DNA of 6,375 nt from contig DBHE01000258.1 in assembly GCA_002296055.1 (NCBI GenBank), forward strand, positions 1 through 6,375, written 5' to 3'. Both the position numbers and the translations under genes were made by a program. The stretch is from Pseudomonadaceae bacterium UBA836 (GTDB lineage Bacteria; Pseudomonadota; Gammaproteobacteria; Pseudomonadales; Pseudomonadaceae). Below are positions 1 through 6,375 of the stretch, one piece after another. Each line of letters opens with the position of its first letter. The stretch's first letter is position 1. Under the pieces are notes generated by a model that saw only the letters and a program-made list of their open reading frames with translations, did not search any database and was not told the DNA's origin.

Positions 1-499
1 CATACTGGAATTTCCCGACCCACGACTGCGTACCATCGCCAAGCCGGTGGCAACAGTGGATGCGCGAATCCAGCAGCTTGTCGACGACATGTTCGAGACC
101 ATGTACGACGCCCCCGGTATCGGGCTGGCGGCGACCCAGGTCAACGTGCACGAACGCGTCGTGGTAATCGACATCTCCGAGGACAAGTCCGAACCACGGG
201 TATTCATCAACCCCGAACTGGAGCCGCTAACCGAAGATCTGGAGCAGATGCAGGAAGGCTGTCTCTCGGTGCCCGGTTTCTATGAAAACGTCGAGCGTCC
301 GGAGCGCGTACGCGTCAAGGCGCTGGACCGTGACGGCAACGCCTTTGACGAGGTCTACGACGGCCTGCTGGCAGTCTGCATCCAGCACGAGTGCGACCAC
401 CTCAACGGTAAGCTGTTCGTCGACTACCTGTCCAACCTCAAGCGTGACCGTATTCGCAAGAAACTGGAGAAAATCCATCGCAGCCAGGCCTCGGCCTGA
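1..499 (+). CDS. def: Peptide deformylase (5' end outside window)
   Basis: Cytosolic metalloenzyme that removes the N-formyl group from the initiator methionine of nascent polypeptides at the ribosome exit. The reading frame is open from base 2, and 165 residues are visible before TGA at 497-499. About five N-terminal codons are missing, judging from E. coli Def (about 169 aa), whose VLHIPDERLR aligns with the [10 protein letters not shown] seen here. All three family motifs are intact: GIGLAATQ (motif 1), EGCLS with the metal-ligand Cys (motif 2) and QHECDHLNG with the two metal-ligand His and the catalytic Glu (motif 3). The EGCLSVPG form and HECDHLNG resemble Pseudomonas Def. A GTG at 47 can open the frame but lies inside the conserved N-terminal region, so it is not the start. 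It precedes fmt, its functional partner, by 54 bases. Metal type cannot be told from sequence; Fe(II) is usual in this family. Confidence 0.97.
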   Translation, partial: ILEFPDPRLRTIAKPVATVDARIQQLVDDMFETMYDAPGIGLAATQVNVHERVVVIDISEDKSEPRVFINPELEPLTEDLEQMQEGCLSVPGFYENVERPERVRVKALDRDGNAFDEVYDGLLAVCIQHECDHLNGKLFVDYLSNLKRDRIRKKLEKIHRSQASA

Positions 500-515
500 T
501 CTGACACCGGCTATC

Positions 516-543
516 AAGGCTTGCTTCGGCAAGCCTTTTCTTT
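516..543 (+). terminator. Intrinsic terminator/attenuator-like hairpin in the def-fmt gap
   Basis: A perfect 9-bp stem pairs AAGGCTTGC (516-524) with GCAAGCCTT (529-537) around a TTCG loop, giving the very stable C(UUCG)G tetraloop. It is followed by T-rich DNA, TTTTCTTT across 536-543. This is the layout of a Rho-independent terminator. It lies 17 bases after the def stop and 10 bases before the fmt ATG. Because fmt has no other obvious promoter in the gap, it probably acts as a partial terminator or as a 3'-end protector that lowers fmt-rsmB-trkA expression relative to def. The structure is seen directly; its efficiency is inferred. Confidence 0.75.
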
Positions 544-553
544 ACGGACCTCC

Positions 554-1507
554 ATGAACGCATCCGACCTTCGCATTGTCTTTGCCGGCACGCCCGAGTT
601 TGCCGCCGCCCACCTGCAGGCGCTGATTGACGCCAAACTCAATATCGTGGCGGTTTACACCCAGCCCGACCGCCCCGCCGGCCGCGGCCAGAAGTTGGCC
701 ATGAGTGCAGTCAAACAACTTGCCCTGGCTCACGACCTGCCGGTGATGCAGCCCGAGCGCCTGCGCGCCACTGAGGACCAGCAGGCGCTGGCTGCACTCA
801 AACCGGACCTGCTGGTGGTGGTGGCCTATGGGCTGATCCTGCCGCAGGCGGTACTGGATATTCCGCGCCTGGGCTGCATCAACAGCCACGCCTCGCTGCT
901 GCCGCGCTGGCGCGGCGCGGCGCCCATCCAGCGCGCCATCGAGGCCGGTGACAGCGAAACCGGCGTCACCGTGATGCAAATGGAAGCGGGGCTGGACACC
1001 GGCCCCATGCTGCTCAAGGTCAGCACGCCGATCAGCCGCGAGGACACCGGCGGCAGCTTGCATGACCGGCTGGCCGAGCTGGGCCCGCCGGCCGTGCTGC
1101 AGGCCATCGACGGTCTGGCTGCCGGAACTCTGCAGGGCGAGGTGCAGGACGATGCGCTGGCGACCTACGCGCATAAGCTGAACAAGCAGGTATCGGCCAT
1201 CGACTGGCAGCGCCCGGCGCGCGAGCTGGACTGCCTGATCCGCGCCTTCAATCCCTGGCCACTGGCCCACGCCCAACTGGACGGCAAGCCGCTGAAGGTC
1301 TGGGCTGCCGAGCCTGCCGAGCAGCAGGGCACGCCAGGCCAGGTGCTGGCGTGTGAACGCGACGGCCTGCTGGTGGCCTGCGGCGAGGGCGCTCTGCGCC
1401 TGACTCGTCTGCAACTGCCGGGCGGCAAGCCGCTGGCCTTTGCCGATCTCTACAACGCCCGCCGCGAGCAGTTTGCGCCCGGCCTGCTGCTGGGCAACGG
1501 CCAGTGA
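554..1507 (+). CDS. fmt: Methionyl-tRNA formyltransferase
   Basis: Transfers the formyl group of 10-formyltetrahydrofolate to Met-tRNA(fMet), making the initiator tRNA; cytosolic. The 317-residue product matches the usual family length (about 310-320). The N-terminal formyltransferase domain (about 5-190) starts with [12 protein letters not shown] and carries [10 protein letters not shown] at 36-45. The catalytic segment [19 protein letters not shown] includes N110 and H112, and LDTG places the catalytic Asp at D148. The C-terminal tRNA-binding domain (about 205-310) includes IDW, RAFNPWP and KVW. The ATG at 554 was chosen because it gives the family's normal N-terminus. A TTG at 521 would add 11 residues but sits inside the terminator-like hairpin. 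The ribosome site is weak (GGA at 546-548). The TGA overlaps the rsmB GTG by four bases, so rsmB is probably translationally coupled. Confidence 0.97.
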   Translation: MNASDLRIVFAGTPEFAAAHLQALIDAKLNIVAVYTQPDRPAGRGQKLAMSAVKQLALAHDLPVMQPERLRATEDQQALAALKPDLLVVVAYGLILPQAVLDIPRLGCINSHASLLPRWRGAAPIQRAIEAGDSETGVTVMQMEAGLDTGPMLLKVSTPISREDTGGSLHDRLAELGPPAVLQAIDGLAAGTLQGEVQDDALATYAHKLNKQVSAIDWQRPARELDCLIRAFNPWPLAHAQLDGKPLKVWAAEPAEQQGTPGQVLACERDGLLVACGEGALRLTRLQLPGGKPLAFADLYNARREQFAPGLLLGNGQ

Positions 1508-2838
1508 ATCCGCGCGCGGCGGCGGCCCGCGCCCTGTCTGCCGTGCTGGCCGGCAAGGCCTCACTCGGCGGCAGTCTGCCGGCGCAACTGAAAAACGTCG
1601 CCCCGCGCGATCAGGCGCTGGTGCAGGAGCTGGCCTTTGGCACCGCCCGCTGGTACAACCGCCTCGAAGCACTGGCACGCGAGCTGCTCAATAAGCCCAT
1701 GAAGCCGGGCGATCAGGACGTGCACGCGCTGCTGCTGGTGGGCTTGTATCAACTGCTGTACCTGCGCGTGCCAGCACATGCTGCGATTGGCGAGACAGTC
1801 AACGCCGCCGTCAGCCTCGACAAGGCCTGGGCCAAGGGCCTGCTCAATGCGGTATTGCGCCGCGTGCAACGCGACAGCGACGCCTTGCTGACCGTGGTCG
1901 ACCAGTCCCCGTCTCAGCAATGCGCCCACCCCGGCTGGCTGTACAAGCGCCTGCAGCGGGCATGGCCCGAGCAGCTTGGCGCCATCACCAGCGCCAATAA
2001 CCTGCATCCGCCGATGACTCTGCGGGTCAATCAGCGCCGCCTGAGCCGTGATGCCTACCTGCAGCAGTTGGCCGACGCGAACATTAATGCCACCGCCTGC
2101 CCCTTCAGCCCGGTCGGCATTCAGCTGGCCAGCCCGTGCGACGTGCAGCTGCTGCCCGGATTTGCCGATGGACTGGTCAGTGTGCAAGACGAGGCCGCCC
2201 AGTTGGCGGCGCCGCTGCTCGACCTCAAACCCGGCCTGCGCGTGCTGGACGCCTGCTGCGCCCCAGGCGGCAAGACCTGCCAGATTCTGGAGCAGCAACC
2301 CGATCTGACCGAGGTGGTCGGCCTGGATCTGGAGCCGGCGCGGCTAAAGCGGGTAGAGGAGAACCTCAAACGTCTGCAGCTCGACGCCCGACTGGTCGCC
2401 GCCGATGGCCGTGATGTCGATCAATGGTGGGACGGCTCCCCCTTCCAGCGCATCCTGCTGGACGCGCCCTGTTCCGCCACCGGCGTTATTCGCCGCCACC
2501 CGGATATCAAACTGACCCGCAAGGCCGGCGATATCGCTGCGCTGGCGGCGCTGCAGGGCGAGCTACTGGATGCCCTATGGCCTACGCTGGAGGTAGGTGG
2601 GGTACTGGTGTACGCCACCTGCTCGGTGCTGCCGCAAGAAAATACCGAGGTGATCGAGGCCTTTCTTGCCCGCCAACCCGGCGCCCGCGCGCTGGATATC
2701 AGCGGTGACTACGGTATTGTTCAGCCCTGCGGCCGCCAGTTGCTGCCGCAGGCGGACGGGCACGACGGTTTCTACCTGGCCCGCCTGATCAAACTTAGTG
2801 CCAGCCCGCAACAGAAGAACAGGGAGTCTGCGGCATGA
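1504..2838 (+). CDS. rsmB: 16S rRNA (cytosine-967 C5)-methyltransferase
   Basis: SAM-dependent enzyme that methylates C967 (E. coli numbering) of 16S rRNA during small-subunit assembly; formerly Sun/Fmu. The 444 residues fit the family. A NusB-like RNA-binding domain occupies about 1-135 and the Rossmann methyltransferase domain about 160-435. Motifs seen: VQDEAAQL (227-234), SAM-binding motif [12 protein letters not shown] (248-258), motif [10 protein letters not shown] (320-327, C323) and motif [12 protein letters not shown] (371-380, C373). The motif VI Cys is the nucleophile in the RsmB/NOL1 family and the motif IV Cys assists product release, so both key cysteines are present. Motif I has CC where many homologues have CA. 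The start is GTG in the GTGA overlap with fmt; no strong ribosome site precedes it, consistent with coupling. The stop overlaps the trkA ATG. Confidence 0.96.
   Translation: MNPRAAAARALSAVLAGKASLGGSLPAQLKNVAPRDQALVQELAFGTARWYNRLEALARELLNKPMKPGDQDVHALLLVGLYQLLYLRVPAHAAIGETVNAAVSLDKAWAKGLLNAVLRRVQRDSDALLTVVDQSPSQQCAHPGWLYKRLQRAWPEQLGAITSANNLHPPMTLRVNQRRLSRDAYLQQLADANINATACPFSPVGIQLASPCDVQLLPGFADGLVSVQDEAAQLAAPLLDLKPGLRVLDACCAPGGKTCQILEQQPDLTEVVGLDLEPARLKRVEENLKRLQLDARLVAADGRDVDQWWDGSPFQRILLDAPCSATGVIRRHPDIKLTRKAGDIAALAALQGELLDALWPTLEVGGVLVYATCSVLPQENTEVIEAFLARQPGARALDISGDYGIVQPCGRQLLPQADGHDGFYLARLIKLSASPQQKNRESAA
2821..2826 (+). promoter_or_regulatory. Ribosome binding site for trkA inside the rsmB end
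   Basis: AGGGAG, eight bases before the trkA ATG at 2835, lies within the last codons of rsmB. It is a good Shine-Dalgarno match and supports this start over later ones. Together with the ATGA overlap, it means ribosomes finishing rsmB can restart directly, while independent loading on trkA is also possible. Confidence 0.6.
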
Positions 2839-4208
2839 AGATCATCATTCTCGGTGCCGGTCAGGTCGGCGGCAGCCTGGCAGCCCAGCTGGCCAGCGAA
2901 GCCAACGACATCACCGTAATCGACACCGACAACGTGCGTCTGCGCGAGCTGGGCGACCGTCTGGATATCCGCACCGTGCATGGCAAGGGTTCGTTCCCCA
3001 CCGTGCTGCGTCAGGCCGGCGCCGATGATGCCGACATGCTGATCGCCGTCACCAGCAGCGACGAAACCAACATGATCGCCTGTCAGGTGGCCTACACCCT
3101 GTTCCGCACCCCGACCAAGATCGCCCGCGTGCGTGAGTCCGCCTACCTGACCCGCGGTGGTCTGTTCCACAACGAGGCCGTGCCGATCGACGTGCTGATC
3201 AGCCCCGAGCAGGTAGTCACCAACTACGTCAAACGCCTGATCGAGAACCCCGGCGCGCTGCAGGTGCTGGACTTTGCCGAGGGCAAGGCGCAGCTGGTGG
3301 CGGTGCGCGCCTACTACGGTGGCCCGCTGGTCGGTCAGGAACTGCGCTTTCTGCGCCAGCATATGCCGGGCGTCGATACCCGGGTAGCCGCCATCTTCCG
3401 CAAGGACCGGCCGATCATTCCCAAGGGCGACACCATCATCGAAGCCGATGACGAGGTGTTCTTTATCGCCGCCACCCGCGATATCCGCGCAGTGATGAGC
3501 GAGTTGCGGCGCGTCGAAAAGACCCACAAGCGGGTGATCATCGCCGGCGGCGGCAACATCGGCGAGCGTCTGGCCGAGGCCATCGAGAGCCGCTACCAGG
3601 TGAAGATCATCGAGGCCAGCAAGGCCCGCGCTGACTACCTGTCCAAGAACCTCGACCGCTCGGTCGTGCTGCACGGCAGCGCCTCAGACCGCGAGCTGCT
3701 GATCGAGGAGAACATCGAGGAGATCGACATCTTCTGCGCCGTCACCAACGACGACGAGGCCAACATCATGTCCTCGATGCTGGCCAAGCGTTTGGGCGCG
3801 CGCAAGGTGATGACGCTGATCAACAACCCGGCTTACGTTGACCTGGTGCAGGGCGGCGAGATCGATATCGCGATTTCGCCGTCGCAGGCCACCATCGGCA
3901 CCCTGCTGACCCACGTGCGCCGAGGCGACATCGTCAACGTCTACTCGCTACGCCGCGGCGCCGCCGAGGCCATCGAGGTAGTCGCCCACGGCGACGGGCG
4001 CTCGTCCAAGGTGGTCGGCAAATCGGTTGGCCAGATCGACCTGCCACCGGGCACCACCATCGGTGCCATCGTGCGCGATGACGAGGTGCTGATTGCCCAC
4101 GATTCCACCGTGATCGAATCGGATGACCACGTCATCCTCTTCGTGATCGACAAAAAACATGTTCGCGATGTGGAGCGTCTGTTCCAGGTCGGACTGACCT
4201 TTCTCTAA
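2835..4208 (+). CDS. trkA: Trk potassium uptake regulatory subunit, NAD(H)-binding
   Basis: Peripheral cytoplasmic membrane protein that forms the nucleotide-sensing gating ring under the TrkH/TrkG pore and is required for K+ uptake. The 457 residues match E. coli TrkA (458). It is a tandem duplication of RCK modules. The first Rossmann fold begins with GAGQVG (7-12) and has an acidic residue closing strand 2 (D30). A TrkA_C domain follows (about 140-220). The second Rossmann fold begins with AGGGNIG (237-243) with E260 in the matching place, followed by a second TrkA_C domain (about 370-450). Both glycine loops are intact, so both halves should bind nucleotide. The start is fixed by the AGGGAG site and the immediate start of the fold. 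It overlaps rsmB by four bases and is followed after 11 bases by trkH, its membrane partner. Confidence 0.97.
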   Translation: MKIIILGAGQVGGSLAAQLASEANDITVIDTDNVRLRELGDRLDIRTVHGKGSFPTVLRQAGADDADMLIAVTSSDETNMIACQVAYTLFRTPTKIARVRESAYLTRGGLFHNEAVPIDVLISPEQVVTNYVKRLIENPGALQVLDFAEGKAQLVAVRAYYGGPLVGQELRFLRQHMPGVDTRVAAIFRKDRPIIPKGDTIIEADDEVFFIAATRDIRAVMSELRRVEKTHKRVIIAGGGNIGERLAEAIESRYQVKIIEASKARADYLSKNLDRSVVLHGSASDRELLIEENIEEIDIFCAVTNDDEANIMSSMLAKRLGARKVMTLINNPAYVDLVQGGEIDIAISPSQATIGTLLTHVRRGDIVNVYSLRRGAAEAIEVVAHGDGRSSKVVGKSVGQIDLPPGTTIGAIVRDDEVLIAHDSTVIESDDHVILFVIDKKHVRDVERLFQVGLTFL

Positions 4209-4210
4209 GG
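4206..4210 (+). promoter_or_regulatory. Ribosome binding site for trkH overlapping the trkA stop
   Basis: TAAGG contains the trkA TAA stop (4206-4208) plus two G bases, nine bases before the trkH ATG at 4220. The terminating trkA ribosome therefore sits on the trkH ribosome site, which would tie the synthesis of the two subunits together. The match is short, so this is a moderate call. Confidence 0.5.
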
Positions 4211-4219
4211 CGCCACGGT

Positions 4220-5668
4220 ATGCAGTATCCGCAGATACAGCGCATCATCGGCATCCTGCTGATGCTCTTCTCTACCAGCATGCTGCCGGCGGCGGCCGTT
4301 GGCCTGTACTACCACGAGGAGGCGATGAACGCCTTCCTCAGCGCCTTTGTCATCACCATGATTGCCGGCGCCTGTATCTGGCTGCCGGTGCGCGGGCGGC
4401 GCAACGAACTGCGCACCCGTGATGGCTACCTGATTACCGTCCTGTTCTGGCTGGTTCTCGGCCTGTTCGGTGCCGTGCCGCTGTGGCTGTTGGAGATGCC
4501 TGACCTGAGCGTGGCCGATGCGGTGTTCGAGTCCTTTTCCGGGCTGACCACCACCGGCGCCACGGTCATCACCGGGCTGGATACCCTGCCACGCGCGCTG
4601 CTGTATTACCGCCAGCAGCTGCAGTGGTTTGGCGGCATGGGGATCATCGTACTGGCGGTGGCCATTCTGCCGATGCTGGGCGTGGGCGGCATGCAGCTGT
4701 ACCGCGCCGAGATGCCGGGCCCGCTGAAGGAAAACAAGCTGACCCCGCGGATCGCCGAAACCGCCAAGGTGCTCTGGTACATATACGCCGGCCTGACCGT
4801 GGCCTGCGCCTTGGCCTACTGGGCCGCCGGCATGGACCTGTTCAACGCCATTGGCCACAGTTTCTCGACCGTCGCGATTGGCGGCTTCTCGACCCACGAC
4901 GCCAGCATCGGTTACTACAACAGCCCGCTGATCGAGGCGATCTGCATCCTGTTTATGCTGATCTCGGGCATCAACTTTGCGCTGCACTTTCTTGCCTGGC
5001 GCTTTCGCTCGCTGAAAAACTACTGGCAAGACCCGGAGTGCCGCGCCTACGTACTGGTGATTCTGGCGCTGTTCATCATCTGCTTTGCGGTGCTGGTGCA
5101 CTACCAGCATCACGACGTCTGGACCTCGGTGCGCTATGCCGCCTTCGAGACCGTCTCCATCGCCACCACCACCGGTTTCGGCGTCACCGACTTTTCAACC
5201 TGGCCGACCCTGCTGCCCTATCTGCTGCTGTATGCCAGCTTTATCGGCGCCTGCGCCGGCTCTACCGGCGGCGGTATGAAGGTGATTCGCGTGCTGCTGC
5301 TGTACAAGCAGGGCGAGCGGGAGATCAAGCGCTTGCTGCACCCACGCGGGGTGTTTCCGGTCAAGCTGGGCAACAGCCCGGTACCGGACCGGGTAGTGGA
5401 GACCGTCTGGGGCTTCTGCGCGGTCTACGTGTTTACCTTCGCGATGCTGTTTTTGATTCTGCTGGGCACCGGGCTGGACTTTGTCACCGCCTTCTCGGCG
5501 CTGACCGCCTGCATCAACAACCTCGGCCCGGGTCTGGGCGAGGTGGCCGTGCACTACGGCAATCTGGATGCGGGGGTTAAATGGGTACTCAGCTTTGCTA
5601 TGCTGCTAGGGCGTCTTGAGGTGTTTACCCTGCTGGTGCTGCTGTCACCGATGTTTTGGCGGCGCTAG
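4220..5668 (+). CDS. trkH: Trk potassium uptake channel/transporter pore subunit
   Basis: Inner-membrane K+ permeation subunit of the TrkH/TrkG/KtrB superfamily that works with TrkA. The 482 residues match E. coli TrkH (483). The protein is strongly hydrophobic, with four repeated helix-pore loop-helix units. The four filter regions are visible: TTTGAT (110-115, G113), AIGGFS (219-224), ATTTGFG (315-321, G319) and NNLGPG (433-438, G436). ACAGSTGGGMK (344-354) corresponds to the glycine-rich intramembrane gating loop after filter 3. The basic segment after it (about 363-384, LYKQGEREIKRLLHPRG) is probably cytoplasmic and near TrkA. The C-terminus LGRLEVFTLLVLLSP is typical of the family. It directly follows trkA and ends the plus-strand cluster. 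The product may be called TrkH or TrkG; length and motifs fit TrkH. Confidence 0.97.
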   Translation: MQYPQIQRIIGILLMLFSTSMLPAAAVGLYYHEEAMNAFLSAFVITMIAGACIWLPVRGRRNELRTRDGYLITVLFWLVLGLFGAVPLWLLEMPDLSVADAVFESFSGLTTTGATVITGLDTLPRALLYYRQQLQWFGGMGIIVLAVAILPMLGVGGMQLYRAEMPGPLKENKLTPRIAETAKVLWYIYAGLTVACALAYWAAGMDLFNAIGHSFSTVAIGGFSTHDASIGYYNSPLIEAICILFMLISGINFALHFLAWRFRSLKNYWQDPECRAYVLVILALFIICFAVLVHYQHHDVWTSVRYAAFETVSIATTTGFGVTDFSTWPTLLPYLLLYASFIGACAGSTGGGMKVIRVLLLYKQGEREIKRLLHPRGVFPVKLGNSPVPDRVVETVWGFCAVYVFTFAMLFLILLGTGLDFVTAFSALTACINNLGPGLGEVAVHYGNLDAGVKWVLSFAMLLGRLEVFTLLVLLSPMFWRR

Positions 5669-5676
5669 TCACTATT

Positions 5677-5694
5677 AGCGCCCTGCGGGGCGCT
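5677..5694. terminator. GC-rich hairpin between convergent trkH and pilZ
   Basis: AGCGCCC (5677-5683) pairs with GGGCGCT (5688-5694) around a four-base TGCG loop, a perfect 7-bp stem. It fills most of the 25 bases between the trkH stop and the pilZ stop, overlapping the last base of the pilZ stop codon. Neither strand has a T-tract after it, so it is not a canonical intrinsic terminator. It may act as a shared bidirectional 3'-end structure, perhaps with Rho. Position and symmetry support the call; function is inferred. Confidence 0.5.
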
Positions 5695-5963
5695 CAGGCT
5701 TCGTCGAGAAACGCCAGACCGGCACCGTCACCGGGAATCACCCGCTGCACCACCATGCGCAAAGCCGGCGCCTCAAACGGCATGCCTTGTACCTGACCGG
5801 TGACCTCGTCACCGACCTGCAAGGTACCCAGGGTGGGGTGCTCAACAAAAACGCCGCCGTCGGACAGGTCACGGGTGTGGCCGATCACTTCGCCAAAACT
5901 CGGATGCGCAATCTTGATCTGTGCCTTCATCGGCGTGCGCGGATGCTGTCGTTGGTTGGCCAA
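5694..5963 (-). CDS. Small single-domain PilZ protein, predicted c-di-GMP receptor
   Basis: A PilZ domain with almost nothing else: 89 residues from the TTG start chosen here. Both parts of the c-di-GMP signature are present: RxxxR as RQHPR (residues 5-9) and DxSxxG as DLSDGG (residues 32-37). The remainder alternates hydrophobic residues as expected of the PilZ beta-barrel and ends in GAGLAFLDE. It is cytosolic, with no signal peptide or membrane segment. The TTG at 5963 is preferred because a G-rich ribosome site precedes it and because the conserved motif then starts near the N-terminus. A GTG at 5990 would add nine residues (glycine-rich, encoded by the ribosome site itself). It resembles the PilZ gene beside htrB in Pseudomonas (PA0012 in P. 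aeruginosa, from memory). Binding is predicted from intact motifs; the partner and phenotype are unknown to me. Confidence 0.88.
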   Translation of the reverse strand: MANQRQHPRTPMKAQIKIAHPSFGEVIGHTRDLSDGGVFVEHPTLGTLQVGDEVTGQVQGMPFEAPALRMVVQRVIPGDGAGLAFLDEA

Positions 5964-5969
5964 TCCGTT

Positions 5970-5980
5970 CCCCCCACCTT
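5970..5980 (-). promoter_or_regulatory. G-rich ribosome binding site deciding the pilZ start
   Basis: On the minus strand AAGGTGGGGGG is followed by six bases (AACGGA) and then TTG at 5963-5961. The purine-rich run with AAGGTGG similarity is the best ribosome site in this gap and favours the TTG start over the upstream GTG at 5990. The GTG has only GGGG at 5997-6000, inside the loop of an inverted repeat. Confidence 0.55.
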
Positions 5981-5986
5981 GTGTGT

Positions 5987-6012
5987 GCACTCAGAGCCCC
6001 AAGTCTGAGCGC
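5987..6012 (-). repeat. Imperfect inverted repeat in the htrB-pilZ gap
   Basis: CTCAGA (5990-5995) and TCTGAG (6004-6009) are perfect inverted copies around an eight-base loop. After one A/C mismatch, two more pairs (5987-5988 with 6011-6012) extend the stem. On the minus strand it lies about 48 bases after the htrB stop and 23 bases before the pilZ TTG. It has no following T-tract. It could be a weak 3'-end structure for htrB, a leader element of pilZ or an operator. The remaining bases of this 97-base gap show no convincing promoter. Confidence 0.4.
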
Positions 6013-6060
6013 TTTCTTGCCGCCGGTCTGCGAACACTACCACAGCTCGGCTGCACAACT

Positions 6061-6375
6061 TTAATACCAGCGCTTCTCGCCCTCAGGCCGCTTCTTGAAG
6101 CGCTTCATGCTCCACATGTACTGGCTTGGCCAGCGCCGCACGTAGCTCTCGATCACCGAGCTCATGCAAGCCACTGCCTCGTATTCGTCCTCGCTGTACA
6201 GCGCCTCGGGCGCCGCTTCCAGGATCACCTTGAAGCCGCTGTTGTCCGGCAGCCGCACGCAGTGAAAGAAGATAGCCTGGGCCTGCCCACCCTTGAGCAG
6301 GTTGGGCACAAACTTGCTGGTCAGCGCCTGGGTGGCAAAGAAAGGCACAAACAGGCCGCTCTTGAGCGCCGGCTC
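6061..6375 (-). CDS. Lipid A secondary acyltransferase, HtrB/LpxL family (C-terminal part)
   Basis: The minus-strand frame is open from the window edge to TAA at 6063-6061, giving 104 visible residues, roughly the last third of a protein that is usually about 290-310 aa. The family transfers an acyl chain from acyl-ACP to lipid A precursors at the inner face of the cytoplasmic membrane. Recognised segments are KSGLFVPFF with following TQALTSKFVP, the FFHCVRLPD strand, a helix with a partial RRWPSQYMW, and the closing signature KRFKKRPEGEKRWY, typical of HtrB/LpxL proteins. The catalytic HX4D motif would be upstream, outside the window. A GTG at 6348 is only an internal codon. Location beside the PilZ gene matches P. 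aeruginosa PA0011 (an htrB homologue, from memory). Which acyl position or chain it adds cannot be told here. Confidence 0.9.
   Translation of the reverse strand, partial: EPALKSGLFVPFFATQALTSKFVPNLLKGGQAQAIFFHCVRLPDNSGFKVILEAAPEALYSEDEYEAVACMSSVIESYVRRWPSQYMWSMKRFKKRPEGEKRWY

Noticed and set aside
521..553. TTG at 521 as an upstream start of fmt
   Set aside because: It lies inside the perfect hairpin and adds 11 residues not found in the family; the ATG at 554 gives the normal N-terminus.
542..1678. Long minus-strand open frame (378 codons) antisense to fmt
   Set aside because: Its translation is low-complexity and rich in Arg, Gln, Ala and Gly, with no recognisable domain. It is the expected shadow of a GC-rich gene whose third-position bias suppresses stops on the other strand.
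1561..2298. Minus-strand open frame (245 codons) antisense to rsmB
   Set aside because: Gln/Ala/Gly-rich shadow without motifs, lying wholly within the well-supported rsmB.
2772..3674. Minus-strand open frame (300 codons) antisense to trkA
   Set aside because: His/Asp/Gly-rich composition typical of antisense shadows; trkA is complete with intact motifs on the plus strand.
4317..4327. Internal AGGAGG followed by an in-frame ATG (Met36 of TrkH) as an alternative start
   Set aside because: Only two bases separate AGGAGG from the ATG, too close for good initiation, and starting there would remove the conserved first membrane helix.
4205..5113. Minus-strand open frame (302 codons) antisense to trkH
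   Set aside because: Gln/His/Arg-rich with no domain, antisense to a conserved membrane protein gene.
4624..5580. Plus-strand open frame (318 codons) in another frame inside trkH
   Set aside because: Arg-rich out-of-frame reading of trkH; no ribosome site and no recognisable motif.
6013..6060. Possible minus-strand sigma70 promoter upstream of pilZ (TTGTGC and TAGTGT-like boxes)
   Set aside because: The -10 match is poor and the spacing is off; not strong enough to report as a feature.
1..6375. Search for insertion sequences, CRISPR repeats, tRNA/rRNA genes, att sites or DnaA boxes
   Set aside because: No direct-repeat arrays, transposase-like frames, tRNA cloverleaf candidates or TTATCCACA-type boxes were seen; the window is almost fully occupied by housekeeping genes.

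Overview
The window is ordinary, GC-rich, gene-dense bacterial chromosome, most likely from Pseudomonas or a close relative (Gammaproteobacteria, Pseudomonadaceae). The deformylase, with its HECDHLNG zinc motif and KLFVDYLS tail, reads like the Pseudomonas protein. The order def-fmt-rsmB-trkA, followed by a small PilZ gene and an HtrB/LpxL acyltransferase on the opposite strand, is the arrangement I remember next to the replication origin in Pseudomonas aeruginosa (around PA0011-PA0019). Having trkH directly after trkA differs from my memory of PAO1 and suggests another branch of the family. The species is not determined.

Plus strand, 1-5668: def (5' end cut by the window edge), fmt, rsmB, trkA and trkH form one co-directional cluster. 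fmt/rsmB overlap by GTGA, rsmB/trkA overlap by ATGA, and trkA/trkH are 11 bases apart. The only real gap, def to fmt (54 bases), contains a near-perfect intrinsic-terminator-like hairpin with a UUCG tetraloop. Def and Fmt are the two opposing enzymes of the N-formylmethionine cycle: Fmt formylates initiator Met-tRNA, and Def removes the formyl group from nascent proteins. RsmB methylates 16S rRNA, so the first three genes serve translation. TrkA and TrkH are the gating ring and the pore of a potassium uptake system.

Minus strand, 5694-6375: a lipid A secondary acyltransferase (htrB/lpxL family, only the C-terminal third visible) lies upstream of a small single-domain PilZ protein with an intact c-di-GMP motif. 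The two strands converge at 5669-5693, where a GC-rich hairpin probably serves both transcripts. The 97-base gap upstream of pilZ holds an imperfect inverted repeat and a G-rich ribosome binding site that favours a TTG start.

I found no mobile element, CRISPR array, tRNA/rRNA or unrecognised system. All the large open frames antisense to or overlapping these genes are coding shadows. The points worth a second look are regulatory details: the def-fmt hairpin, the overlapping starts, the pilZ leader and the trkA-trkH junction.
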